In this document: positions 41,180 to 50,321 of the stretch, one piece after another
How positions within the stretch are numbered: position 1 is the stretch's first letter
Layout: every line of letters begins with the position of its first letter
Assembly: GCF_008386585.1 (NCBI RefSeq)
Contig: NZ_VUOB01000075.1
Coordinates: 62,001-126,000 of the forward strand
Direction: 5' to 3'
DNA: 64,000 nt
From: Solihabitans fulvus
GTDB lineage: Bacteria; Actinomycetota; Actinomycetes; Mycobacteriales; Pseudonocardiaceae
Made by a program: the position numbers and the translations under genes
Notes under the pieces: generated by a model
The model's database searches: none
Seen by the model: only the letters and a program-made list of their open reading frames with translations
Told to the model about the DNA's origin: nothing

Positions 41180-43495
41180 GTGAGCGGCGGCGTCCCGGAT
41201 CCGGGCAGGGCTGCTGATGTGGCCGAGTTCGTCGGACTGCTCAACGAGTTGCGCGCCTGGGCCGGTGGCCCGTCCTATCGGGCGCTGGCCAGGAAAGTCG
41301 GGCCGTTGATGCGGCCGCCCCAGGCCCTGTCGCAGTCCACGCTCGGCGAAGCCTTCCAACCGCGGCGACGCCGGCTGAGCATCGACCTGGTGGTCGCGAT
41401 CGTCCGAGCGTTGGGGCTCGACGACCAGACCGTGGACCGATGGCGGCAGGCGTGCGTCCGAGTGCACGTCGACGTCAAGGCCGGTGGCCCGGTCGGGGTG
41501 TTCCACCAGTTGCCGGCTGAGCTGGCGACCTTCACCGGTCGCGGCGTCGAGCTGGCACGGCTTCTCGCCACGACCACAGCCCCCTCGTCCTGCGACGCCA
41601 CCACCGTGGTGATCTCCGCGATCGAGGGTATGGCCGGGGTCGGCAAGACACAGCTCGCGGTGCGTGCCGCCCACACCCTGGTGCGCTCGGGCCGGTATGC
41701 GGAAGTCCAGCTATATGTGAACCTTCGTGGCTTCGACCCCGAGCGTCCGCCGGTCGATCCGTCCTCGGTCCTGGACGCGTTCCTGCGCCAACTCCAGGTG
41801 CCCGCCCAACAGATCCCCGACGGTCTCGACGAGCGGGCCGCCATGTTCCGTTACTGTCTGAGCGGCAGGAACGCGTTGGTGCTGCTGGACAACGCCGCCG
41901 ACGAGGACCAGATCCGGGCCCTGATCCCGTCCGGTCCGTCGTGCCTGGTGCTGATCACGAGCCGACGCACCCTGACCGGGCTGGACGGCGTGTCCGTGCA
42001 CCTGCTGGACGTTTTCGCCGAGGGCGAAGCCGTGGCACTGCTGGCCAGGATCGTCGGCGCGGACCGGGTCGCGGCCGAACCGGAGGTGGCCGAGCAGATC
42101 GCGGAGCTGTGCGGCCACCTGCCGCTGGCCGTCGCACTGGCCGCGGCCCGGCTGCGGGCCAGGCCGGCCTGGAGCCTGGCCGTCCTGGCCGAGCGGCTGC
42201 GCTCCGGCGGGCTTGAGGCCACCGCCGCGGGCGGTCGAGGCCTTCGCCGCGCCTTCGCGTTGTCCTACGACGGCCTGTCTTTGCCCGTCCGCCGCGTGTT
42301 CGCCCTGCTGGGTGTGCATCCCGGACCTGACGCCACCGCCGCATCGACCGCCGCGCTGGCCGGGATCTCCCTGGCCGAGGCCGACACCGTCCTGGAACAC
42401 CTGCAAGACGAACACCTGGTGCGGCAGCGGACCGCAGGCCGCTACGAGCTGCACGACCTGCTCCGGACCTTCGCCGCGGAAGCGACCGCCGACCAGGCCG
42501 CCGACACCGCCGCAGCGGCGATCTCCCGGGTGACGTCCTGGTATCTGCTCGGCGCCGACCGAGCCGCCCGGGCCCTGGGCACGCCCATCACACCCGTTAG
42601 CGTCGCCGACATCCCCGGCACGCCCCCGCCGCCGTTCGCCACCCGGGAAGAAGCCCTGGCCTGGTTCGACGCCGAGCGCGCCAATCTGGCCGCCGCCGTG
42701 CGCGCCGCCGCCGACCACCGACTGCCGGCCCTCGCCTGGAAACTGGCGGTCAGCCAGCAGGGTTACTTCCTGCTCCGACACCACCTTGACGACTGGGTGT
42801 CCACCTACGAGACCGCGCTCGCCGCAGCCCGGGCCGCTGACGACGGTCAGGGACAGGACCGAGTACTCACCGGCCTGGGGCGGGTCTACCGGACTCTTCG
42901 CAGGCTGGCCGAGGCCGAGTCCTGCCACCGCCAGGTCATCGAGCTGGCCCGCAGGCGGCGCGTGCCGGACCCGAGCACGCGCGAGGCGACCGCGCTGAAC
43001 AACCTGGCCACCGTGCTCAACGACCAGAACCGGTTCGACCAGGCGCTGGCCGAGCTCGGCAGGGCGTTGGCCATCTGCCGCGACCGCGACGACGGCCGAC
43101 TCGAGGGATTCGTCCGGGGCAACATCGGGATCGCCTGTCACCGCAGCGGTCGGTTGCTCGACGGCATCGAGAACTATCGGCGAGCCATCGAGATCCATCA
43201 ACGCGCGACCAACCGTCACTCCGAGATGATCATGTGGAACAACCTCGGTGACGCGCTCAGAGATCACGACCCCGACGCGGCCCTGGACGCCTTCGAACGC
43301 AGCCTGGCCCTGAGCGAAGAACTACAGGACATCCCCTATCGGGGCACGGCGTACCTGAACATCGGCGACATGATGGACCGCGCGGGGAACACGGCACGGG
43401 CCCGCCAGTCCTGGACCACCGCGCTGGCCTTCTTCGAGGACATCGGACACCGGCTTTCCATCGACACCAGGAAGCGCCTCGGCGGCACCGACTGA
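41180..43495 (+). CDS. NB-ARC-TPR regulator with XRE-like N-terminus
   Basis: A regulator of about 771 residues. The first 90 residues resemble an XRE-like domain found on actinobacterial STAND proteins ('FVGLLNELRAWAGGPSYRAL', 'LSQSTLGEAFQPRRRRLSID'). The NB-ARC domain has Walker A 'GMAGVGKTQLAV' (about 150-161), 'RNALVLLDNAADEDQIRALI' and 'VLITSRRTLTGLDG'. TPR repeats fill about 530-760 ('ALNNLATVLNDQNRFDQALA', 'GNIGIACHRSGRLLDGIENY'). The start is uncertain: GTG 41180 follows AGGGGG, while GTG 41120 and ATG 41135 are also in frame. It faces the secreted-protein gene at 40866. Confidence 0.85.
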   Translation: MSGGVPDPGRAADVAEFVGLLNELRAWAGGPSYRALARKVGPLMRPPQALSQSTLGEAFQPRRRRLSIDLVVAIVRALGLDDQTVDRWRQACVRVHVDVKAGGPVGVFHQLPAELATFTGRGVELARLLATTTAPSSCDATTVVISAIEGMAGVGKTQLAVRAAHTLVRSGRYAEVQLYVNLRGFDPERPPVDPSSVLDAFLRQLQVPAQQIPDGLDERAAMFRYCLSGRNALVLLDNAADEDQIRALIPSGPSCLVLITSRRTLTGLDGVSVHLLDVFAEGEAVALLARIVGADRVAAEPEVAEQIAELCGHLPLAVALAAARLRARPAWSLAVLAERLRSGGLEATAAGGRGLRRAFALSYDGLSLPVRRVFALLGVHPGPDATAASTAALAGISLAEADTVLEHLQDEHLVRQRTAGRYELHDLLRTFAAEATADQAADTAAAAISRVTSWYLLGADRAARALGTPITPVSVADIPGTPPPPFATREEALAWFDAERANLAAAVRAAADHRLPALAWKLAVSQQGYFLLRHHLDDWVSTYETALAAARAADDGQGQDRVLTGLGRVYRTLRRLAEAESCHRQVIELARRRRVPDPSTREATALNNLATVLNDQNRFDQALAELGRALAICRDRDDGRLEGFVRGNIGIACHRSGRLLDGIENYRRAIEIHQRATNRHSEMIMWNNLGDALRDHDPDAALDAFERSLALSEELQDIPYRGTAYLNIGDMMDRAGNTARARQSWTTALAFFEDIGHRLSIDTRKRLGGTD

Positions 43496-43537
43496 ACGGA
43501 ATCGCCCGCACCCGGTGTGTTGTCGTGCCTCAGTCGC

Positions 43538-46390
43538 TCAGCGGAGATCGAGGCCGGCGCGGTGGGCGATGGCGGCGGCCTCGGTCCGGCTGGCGGCGCC
43601 GAGTTTCGGCAGGATCCTCGACACGTGGACACCGGCGGTATTGGGAGAGATGAACAGCTCCTGGGCGATCTGCCGGTTGCTCAGCCCCTTCGCGATCAGG
43701 GTCAGTACGTCGCGTTCGCGGGGCGTCAGGCCGAACTCCGAGGACTCAGACGGCACGGCGGTCGACTCGGCACCGGAACGGTCGAGTCGGCCGCGGCTGC
43801 CCAACGCGGCGATCTCACGTGCCAGCGGAACCGCCCCTAGGCGGGCGGCGATCTCGGCGGCTTCCCGCAGGCGTGTCTGCGCGGCCGGACGGTCGCCGGC
43901 GACGATAGCGGCCTCGGCCGCTCGTGCGAGGCTCTGCGCTGTCTCATAGGGCTGGGTCAGTGTCCGCCATTGCGCCACAACAGTGTCCCAAGTGGACAGA
44001 TCGCCGCCGTCCAGTTCGGCCAGTGCCATGGCCTGGCGGGCGGCCAGGTACGGGCCCCGGGCCGGGAGCCGCTCAACCAGGGCGCGCACCTCGGCTCGAA
44101 TGTCGGCCACGTCGGGATTTCGGGCGCCGGCATCGCGCAGCATCCGCGCGCCGACCGGCAGGAGACGCCAGGGGTCTTCCAGCGTGGACATGTCATGGGA
44201 GGACAGCGCCTGCCGCAGCACCTGCACGGACCCGCCCAGGTCGCCCTGGGCTGCCGCGAGCTGGCACGCGTTCGCGATGCGAATCGCCAGGAACATGTCG
44301 GGGCTGGGACCGCCGACGACGATGGACTCCACTTCGGCGAGGGCCGTCGCCGCGGCCTCCGCGTCGCCCTCGACGGTGTCGAGTTGGCCGCGCAGCAGGA
44401 GCAGCGCCGCACGGTAGCCCACGGGCGGGTCCACCGACAGCGCCTGCAGGAGCACGTCGCGTGCGTCCCGCCAGTGCCCCAACAGGATCTGCGACTCGGC
44501 GAGGTGGGTCGCGAGCATGGCCCCTCGGCTGCGCTCGAGACCGAAGCGCTGGCCGAGCGCGATCGCGTGCCGCGCCGCAGTCGCGCACTGCTCGTGCTGG
44601 CCGAACTCGGCGAGCAGGCGACACTGGTTCATGGTGATCGTCATCAGCAGGTCGATGTCCCCGGCCTGCTCGGCGAGCTCGGCGGCCTCGGCGATCGGCG
44701 GCTCCCACGGTTGCTCGTCGCCCGATGCCACCCGGTAGGACGCGACCGACGTCAGCCCCCTGGCCAGCACGAGCCGGTCGCCGGTGAGCCGGCCGATCCG
44801 GACGGTCTCCTCGGCCAGCGGCCCGGCCGCCGCGAGGTCGCCGTACATGAGCCGGACGCTGGCCAGAATGGACAGCACCCGGCCCCTGATCACGTTCGGC
44901 TCGTCGGCGGGCAGGAGCCGCAGGGCGGCCTGGAGGTCGTCGTTCCCGTCGGTGTTGGTCCGGAGCTTCAGGCGGCCGCGGATCTCCAGCAACGCGGCCG
45001 CCCGCTCGGGAGCCGTGGCCGGGGTGAGCTCGGCGAGGGCTGCGCTGACCAGTTCGATGCCGCGCTTGATCTCCCCGGCGTGCAGGCACGCGTCCACCGC
45101 GCGTTCGAGGACTGTCGCGTGGTCGATTCCGAGCTGTGGCCCGGATTCCGGGCGCCACAACTCGAGTACGCGTTCGAGCATCCTGAGCTGCTCGGCGTAG
45201 GCGTAGGACCGTGCCGCCGCGGCGGCCGCCTCCCACGCCGCGGCGAGGGCCTTGACGGGGTTGCCTGCGGCGTACCAGTGCGCGGCCAGCTCGGCCGGCT
45301 GCGACCCGTCGGCAAGCAGTGCCTCGGCGCACCGGGTGTGCAGCCGGGTCCGCTCGCCGGGCAGCAGTCCCTCGTACACCGCGCCGCGGATCAGCGCGTG
45401 CCGGAACGCGTACCCGTCGTCGGCGACCAGGAGCAGCTCGCGTTCGATGAGCGGCCGCAGCGCTTCCTCAAGGGCCAGCTCGTCGAGCCCGATCGCGGTG
45501 GTCAGCAGGGCGTGCGGCACCTTGATGCCGATCGCCGACGCGGCCCGCAGCACCGAGCGGCAGCGGTCGGGTAGCTGGGTCAGCCCGCTGAGCAGGAGGT
45601 CACGCAGGCTGTCTGGAGTGGCGTCCCCGGCGCCGTCGAGGGCCTCGACGAACAGCGGGATGCCGTCGCTGCGCTGATGGATCCGGGTCACGGTGGCAGG
45701 GTCGGCCTCGCGGCCGTGGATCGCGGAGAGCTGGCGGCCGACCTCGCTGCGGCTGAACCGCTCCAGGGTCAGCCGATACGTCCTGGCGCCTCGGCCGAGC
45801 CCGGACAGCAGGGGGCGCAGCGGGGCGGCCTCCTCGGTGCGGTAGGTGCCGACGATCATGATGCCGGGCCGTTGGAGGTTGCGGGCCAGGAAGAGGAACA
45901 GCTCTCGGGTTGCCGGGTCGGCCCAGTGCAGGTCCTCGACGACCACGACGGTGGGGTGCTCGGCGGCCAGCCCCTCGAACAGGGCGAGGACTTCCTCGAA
46001 CAGGCGACCCTTGCCCGCGAGGCCATCGCCGTCCGCGGGCGTCCCGAGGGCGGGCAGCCACGCCGCGAGGGCTTGGCCGTCGTCGGGCGTCAGCGCGGCC
46101 ACCCGCGCGGCGCCGAGTTCGCGCACCAGGCGGCGCACGATGGCCACGAAGGGCGCGTAGGGCAGGCCGTCCGCGCCAAGTTCGAGACACTCCCCCGTGA
46201 TGGCGCGAGCATCCGTCAGTCGTCGCCCGAACTCCTCCACCATGCGCGATTTGCCGATGCCGGCCTCGCCCGCGATCAGGGCGACCGTCGCGCCCTCGGT
46301 GATCGACTGGTGGCAGGCCGCAGTCAGCGCGGCCAACTGCTCGTCCCGCCCGACGAAAACGGGACTCACAACCACGCGGCTCACCCGCAC
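43538..46390 (-). CDS. LuxR-family ATPase regulator (LAL type)
   Basis: A 950-residue regulator of the large ATP-binding LuxR (LAL/MalT-like) group. The N-terminal AAA/NTPase has Walker A 'LIAGEAGIGKSRMVEE' (about 39-54) and Walker B 'TVVVVEDLHWADPATRELFL'. A long helical/TPR-like middle follows. The C-terminal LuxR HTH (about 885-945) reads 'FGLTPRERDVLTLIAKGLSN' and 'RQIAQELFISPNTAGVHVSR'. GTG at 46390 is the start. LAL proteins activate genes for secondary metabolism or sugar use in response to ATP and a ligand. It is convergent with the NB-ARC gene and divergent from the hydrolase-fold gene at 46472. Confidence 0.9.
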   Translation of the reverse strand: MRVSRVVVSPVFVGRDEQLAALTAACHQSITEGATVALIAGEAGIGKSRMVEEFGRRLTDARAITGECLELGADGLPYAPFVAIVRRLVRELGAARVAALTPDDGQALAAWLPALGTPADGDGLAGKGRLFEEVLALFEGLAAEHPTVVVVEDLHWADPATRELFLFLARNLQRPGIMIVGTYRTEEAAPLRPLLSGLGRGARTYRLTLERFSRSEVGRQLSAIHGREADPATVTRIHQRSDGIPLFVEALDGAGDATPDSLRDLLLSGLTQLPDRCRSVLRAASAIGIKVPHALLTTAIGLDELALEEALRPLIERELLLVADDGYAFRHALIRGAVYEGLLPGERTRLHTRCAEALLADGSQPAELAAHWYAAGNPVKALAAAWEAAAAAARSYAYAEQLRMLERVLELWRPESGPQLGIDHATVLERAVDACLHAGEIKRGIELVSAALAELTPATAPERAAALLEIRGRLKLRTNTDGNDDLQAALRLLPADEPNVIRGRVLSILASVRLMYGDLAAAGPLAEETVRIGRLTGDRLVLARGLTSVASYRVASGDEQPWEPPIAEAAELAEQAGDIDLLMTITMNQCRLLAEFGQHEQCATAARHAIALGQRFGLERSRGAMLATHLAESQILLGHWRDARDVLLQALSVDPPVGYRAALLLLRGQLDTVEGDAEAAATALAEVESIVVGGPSPDMFLAIRIANACQLAAAQGDLGGSVQVLRQALSSHDMSTLEDPWRLLPVGARMLRDAGARNPDVADIRAEVRALVERLPARGPYLAARQAMALAELDGGDLSTWDTVVAQWRTLTQPYETAQSLARAAEAAIVAGDRPAAQTRLREAAEIAARLGAVPLAREIAALGSRGRLDRSGAESTAVPSESSEFGLTPRERDVLTLIAKGLSNRQIAQELFISPNTAGVHVSRILPKLGAASRTEAAAIAHRAGLDLR

Positions 46391-46471
46391 AGCATGCCCT
46401 GCGCCGGTCCGACCACGACTAATGAGTTCTCATGATGTGCCCCACAGGTCTTTACGAGCACGATCATTTAC

Positions 46472-47446
46472 ATGAACGACAGCGACGAAGTACGGCCCTT
46501 CCGGGTGCACATCCCGCAGGCCGACCTCGACGACCTGCACGACCGACTGGACCGGGTGCGCTGGCCGCCCGAGCTGGCCGGGGCCGGCTGGGAGCGGGGG
46601 GTGCCGCCGGCCTACCTCATGGACCTGGTCGAGTACTGGCGCACCAGTTACGGCTGGCGCAAGCACGAGGCTGAGCTGAACGAGCACCCGCAGTACCGCA
46701 CCGCCATCGACGGCCAGCACGTGCACTTCCTCCAGGTCCGTTCGCCGGAGCCGGACGCCGTCCCGCTGCTGCTCATCCACGGCTGGCCCGGCTCGGTGGT
46801 GGAGTTCCTGGACGTCATCGGGCCGCTGAGCGACCCGCGCGGCCACGGGGGCGATCCGGCCGACGCCTTCCACCTGGTGATCCCCTCGATCCCGGGCTAC
46901 GGCCTGTCCGGGCCGGTCACCGAGATCGGCTGGACCGACGGCCGGGTCGCGGCCGCGTTCGTGGAGCTGATGGACCGACTCGGCCACGACCGTTACGGGG
47001 TTCGGGGCGGTGGCGCTGGCGCGCTGATCGCCACGCTGATGGGCCGGGCCGCGCCCGATCGGGCCGCGCTGATCGGGGCCGAGCAAGCCACGCGGGCGCA
47101 GGCGCGGCAGGACGAGGAGACCCCGTCCGCGTCCACGGGGATCCAGGACACCCGGCCGTTGACGGTCGGTTACGGGCTCACCGACTCGCCCGTCGGGCAG
47201 CTCGCCTGCATCGCCGACCAGCTCAAGGATGCCGCCGTCAGCCGCGACCGGCTGCTGACCAACGTGATGCTGTACTGGCTCACTCGAACCGCCAGTTCGT
47301 CCGCGAACTCCCACTACGACCGGTTCCACGACCACGCGACACGGGCGCGAATGCCCCGCGAGATCGACGGCGATCAGTTCGCCGCCCTGCGGGCCCCCGA
47401 CCGGTTCGTCGCCGACGTGCGGAAGTTCTTCAGCCCACTTCGCTGA
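46472..47446 (+). CDS. Epoxide-hydrolase-fold protein without catalytic residues
   Basis: A 324-residue protein with the EHN N-terminal domain ('RPFRVHIPQADLDDLHDRLD') and an alpha/beta-hydrolase body ('LLLIHGWPGSVVEFLDVIGP', 'FHLVIPSIPGYGLSGPVTEI'). In active relatives the nucleophile lies in 'YGAQGGDWG'; here the segment is 'YGVRGGGAGALIA', so the Asp is Gly. The catalytic His of 'GGHFAALE' is replaced in 'DGDQFAALRAP', and the region with the acid residue is shortened. The frame is intact, with normal codon use, so this looks like a retained pseudoenzyme. It is divergent from the LAL gene by 81 bp. Confidence 0.8.
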   Translation: MNDSDEVRPFRVHIPQADLDDLHDRLDRVRWPPELAGAGWERGVPPAYLMDLVEYWRTSYGWRKHEAELNEHPQYRTAIDGQHVHFLQVRSPEPDAVPLLLIHGWPGSVVEFLDVIGPLSDPRGHGGDPADAFHLVIPSIPGYGLSGPVTEIGWTDGRVAAAFVELMDRLGHDRYGVRGGGAGALIATLMGRAAPDRAALIGAEQATRAQARQDEETPSASTGIQDTRPLTVGYGLTDSPVGQLACIADQLKDAAVSRDRLLTNVMLYWLTRTASSSANSHYDRFHDHATRARMPREIDGDQFAALRAPDRFVADVRKFFSPLR

Positions 47447-47521
47447 CCGCACCTCACTTTCAGCACACCTCGCCCGCCGACCGGCGGGACCGCATCACCC
47501 ACCCATCACGAGGAGACAGCC

Positions 47522-48367
47522 ATGCCTGATTTCGCGACCCCAGAACCGATTTCCGTCACGCTCGAACTCGGCGTCGGCAACGTCCGGATCACCGCGAGCG
47601 ACCGCACCGACACCGCCGTCGCCGTGCGCCCGAGCGACGAGTCCGATGAGTCGGATGTGCAGGCCGCCCAACGGGTCCACGTCGACTACGCGAACGGCGT
47701 CCTCCAGGTCACGGGGCCGAAGGCGCGCGCTTTCGACTTCTCCCGCAAGACCAGGTCGGTCGACGTGTCCATCGAACTGCCCAGCGGTTCGCGGGTGTCC
47801 GCCGACATGCAGGTGGGGGACGTCCACGGCACGGGCCGGCTGGGGGAGTGCGGGTTCACGACCTCCGCGGGAAATCTCCGGCTTGAGCAGACCGGTTCGT
47901 TGCATGTGGACACCGCGGCCGGTCACGTCACCGCGGACCGCGTCGCGGGCGACGCCGAGATCCGCACCGGCTCGGGGAAGGTCCGCTTCGGCGAGGTCGA
48001 GGGCCGCGTGACCGTGCGCAACCCCAACGGCGACACCACAATCGACGCCGCCGCCGGCGACGTGCGGGTGCGCGCGGCCAACGGCGACGTCTCGGTCGGG
48101 CGGGCCGCCGCGAGTGTCGAGGCGAAGACGTCCAACGGCAGCATCCGCCTCGGCGAGGTGGCCCGAGGCTCGGTGGAGCTCACGACCGCGAAGGGCGACC
48201 TGGAGATCGGCATCGCCGAGGGCATCGCCGCATCGCTCGATGTGAAAACCGGGTTCGGGCAGGTGCGCAACCTGCTGGACAGCGCCGCCCAGCCCACCGA
48301 GTCCGCCGAGACCGTCGAGGTGTACGGGCACACCTCGTTCGGCGGCATCACGATCCGCCGTTCCTGA
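47522..48367 (+). CDS. DUF4097 beta-strand repeat protein
   Basis: A 281-residue protein of the DUF4097 (adhesin-like beta-helix) group. Short repeats such as 'GDAEIRTGSGKVRFGEVEGR', 'VRNPNGDTTIDAAAGDVRVR' and 'KTSNGSIRLGEVARGSVELT' form a right-handed beta-helix. There is no signal peptide, so it is probably cytoplasmic. In actinomycetes such proteins are often encoded just before a DrrA/DrrB-type ABC transporter, as here (29 bp to the next start). Its role is unknown. Ribosome site GAGGAGA lies before the ATG. Confidence 0.8.
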   Translation: MPDFATPEPISVTLELGVGNVRITASDRTDTAVAVRPSDESDESDVQAAQRVHVDYANGVLQVTGPKARAFDFSRKTRSVDVSIELPSGSRVSADMQVGDVHGTGRLGECGFTTSAGNLRLEQTGSLHVDTAAGHVTADRVAGDAEIRTGSGKVRFGEVEGRVTVRNPNGDTTIDAAAGDVRVRAANGDVSVGRAAASVEAKTSNGSIRLGEVARGSVELTTAKGDLEIGIAEGIAASLDVKTGFGQVRNLLDSAAQPTESAETVEVYGHTSFGGITIRRS

Positions 48368-48396
48368 TCCGATTCCGACCTTCCGAGAGAGAAGCC

Positions 48397-49356
48397 ATGA
48401 CCACCAAGCAAGTTCAGCCGGCGATCGCGGTGACCGGGTTGCGCAAGTCCTACGGCGACCACGTCGTGCTCGACGGCGTCGACCTGACCGTCCAACAGGG
48501 CACGATCTTCTCGCTGCTCGGCGCGAACGGCGCAGGGAAGACCACCACGGTCAAGATCCTGTCCACGTTGATCGGCGCCGACGCCGGTGACGCCAGGGTC
48601 GCCGGCCATGACCTCGCGGGCAACCCCGACGCGGTGCGCGCCGCGATCGGCGTCACCGGCCAGTTCTCCGCGGTGGACAACCTGCTGACCGGCAGCGAGA
48701 ACCTGCGCCTGATGGCGGATCTGCACCACCTGCCCCGAGGCGAGGGCCGGCGGCGCGCCGCCGAACTGCTCGAACAGTTCGACCTGGTCGAGGCGGCCGG
48801 GAAGCCGGTCTCGACGTACTCCGGGGGCATGCGGCGGCGGCTCGACCTCGCGATGACCCTGGTCGGCAGCCCGAGCGTGATCTTCCTGGACGAGCCGACC
48901 ACTGGCCTGGACCCGCGCAGCCGCCGGAGCATGTGGCAGATCGTCCGGGACCTGGTGGCCGGCGGCGTCACCATCTTCCTGACCACCCAGTACCTGGAGG
49001 AGGCCGACGAGCTGTCCGACCGGATCGCGGTCCTCGACCAGGGCCGGCTGGTCGCCGAGGGGACCTCGGATGAGCTGAAGCGCCGCATTCCCGGCGGGCA
49101 CGTCCGCCTGCGGTTCGCCGACCCGCGCGTCCTCGAAACGGCCGTGCACGCCCTCGGCGAGGTCTCGCGCGACAACGACGCGCTCGCCCTGCGGGTGCCA
49201 AGCGACGGCAGCATGCGCTCGCTGAAGACCCTGATCGACCGGCTCGACGACCGGGCCATCGAGGTCGACGAGCTGTCCGTGCACACCCCCGACCTTGACG
49301 ACGTCTTCCTTGCCCTCACTGGCAACCCCACGCACGAGAAGGTGACCACCCGATGA
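48397..49356 (+). CDS. ABC transporter ATP-binding protein (DrrA type)
   Basis: A 319-residue ATPase of the daunorubicin-resistance DrrA group. Walker A is 'LLGANGAGKTTTVKIL', the ABC signature 'STYSGGMRRRLDLAMTL', Walker B 'SVIFLDEPTTGLDPRSRRSM', and the switch His lies in 'FLTTQYLEEADELSDRIAVL' region as Gln, as is common for this group. The C-terminal extension of about 90 residues is typical of DrrA. Its stop overlaps the start of the permease gene by 4 bp. The pair should export a hydrophobic compound, perhaps an antibiotic. Confidence 0.9.
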   Translation: MTTKQVQPAIAVTGLRKSYGDHVVLDGVDLTVQQGTIFSLLGANGAGKTTTVKILSTLIGADAGDARVAGHDLAGNPDAVRAAIGVTGQFSAVDNLLTGSENLRLMADLHHLPRGEGRRRAAELLEQFDLVEAAGKPVSTYSGGMRRRLDLAMTLVGSPSVIFLDEPTTGLDPRSRRSMWQIVRDLVAGGVTIFLTTQYLEEADELSDRIAVLDQGRLVAEGTSDELKRRIPGGHVRLRFADPRVLETAVHALGEVSRDNDALALRVPSDGSMRSLKTLIDRLDDRAIEVDELSVHTPDLDDVFLALTGNPTHEKVTTR

Positions 49357-50177
49357 GTTCCCACACCCTCGCCGCCCCGGCCCCGGCGAACCTTCGCTTT
49401 CACCCGCTGCGCGACTCGGCGACGATGTTGCGCCGCAACCTCAAGCACATGCTGCGGTATCCGTCGATGACCGTGATTCTCGTCGGGATGCCGATCGTCT
49501 TCCTGCTGCTGTTCGTCTACGTGTTCGGCGGCACGCTGGGCGCCGGGCTCGGCGGGGTGTCGGGCGGGCGTGCCGTGTACGTCAACTACGTCGCGCCCGC
49601 GATCATCCTGATGACCGTGACGGCCACGGTCCAGGGGACCGCGATCTCGATCGCCACGGACATGACCGAGGGCATCATCGCCCGGTTCCGCACCATGCAC
49701 ATCGCCCGCGTCTCGGTGCTGACCGGGCACGTGCTTGGCAGCATGATCCAGGCGGTGATCGGCCTGACGATGGTGATCGGCGTGGCGCTGCTGGTCGGCT
49801 TCCGACCCGAGGCGGGGTTTGGCGCGTGGCTGACCACGGCCGGCTTCTTGATGGTCGTGACGTTCGCGCTCGTGTGGTTCGCCGTCGCGCTCGGCCAGGT
49901 GAGCAAGAGCGTGGAGACGGCGAGCAATCTGCCCATGCCGTTGGTGCTGCTGCCCTTCCTTGGCAGCGGGTTCGTGCCCACTGACTCTATGCCGACCGCG
50001 CTGCGCCTGTTCGCCGAGTACCAGCCCTTCACGCCGATCATCGAGACCCTGCGCGGTCTGCTCATGGACAAGCCGATCGGCGACAACGCGTGGCTCGCGC
50101 TCACCTGGTGCGTCGCCATCGCGCTCGGCGGATACCTCTGGTCCAAGAGGCTGTTCAACCGCGAGTACGCCCGCTAA
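49353..50177 (+). CDS. ABC-2 type permease (DrrB type)
   Basis: A 274-residue membrane protein with six hydrophobic segments. The N-terminal arm 'LRRNLKHMLRYPSMTVI' leads into TM1; the family centre 'NYVAPAIILMTVTATVQGTA' and 'MTEGIIARFRTMHIARVSVL' follow, then 'LPLVLLPFLGSGFVPTDSMP'-like sequence near the last TM. It overlaps the ATPase gene by 4 bp, and the two form the DrrA/DrrB-type exporter. A hairpin (50202-50226) follows the stop. Confidence 0.9.
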   Translation: MSSHTLAAPAPANLRFHPLRDSATMLRRNLKHMLRYPSMTVILVGMPIVFLLLFVYVFGGTLGAGLGGVSGGRAVYVNYVAPAIILMTVTATVQGTAISIATDMTEGIIARFRTMHIARVSVLTGHVLGSMIQAVIGLTMVIGVALLVGFRPEAGFGAWLTTAGFLMVVTFALVWFAVALGQVSKSVETASNLPMPLVLLPFLGSGFVPTDSMPTALRLFAEYQPFTPIIETLRGLLMDKPIGDNAWLALTWCVAIALGGYLWSKRLFNREYAR

Positions 50178-50201
50178 CCACCCCGAACGCGAGTGCTCTG
50201 G

Positions 50202-50226
50202 CCGACCACGCCTCGGGCGTGGTCGG
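50202..50226. terminator. Hairpin terminator after the permease gene
   Basis: CCGACCACGCC and its exact complement with a 3-nt loop, 25 bp after the stop. It may reduce read-through into the MMPL gene. Confidence 0.65.
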
Positions 50227-50321
50227 TGTCAGGGCCGTGGCGGTCATATGTCAGGCCCGCCGGCAATCGTGGTCACAACAAACCGCCACGCGGAACACCA
50301 TGCAACGACGAGGGACAGCAC

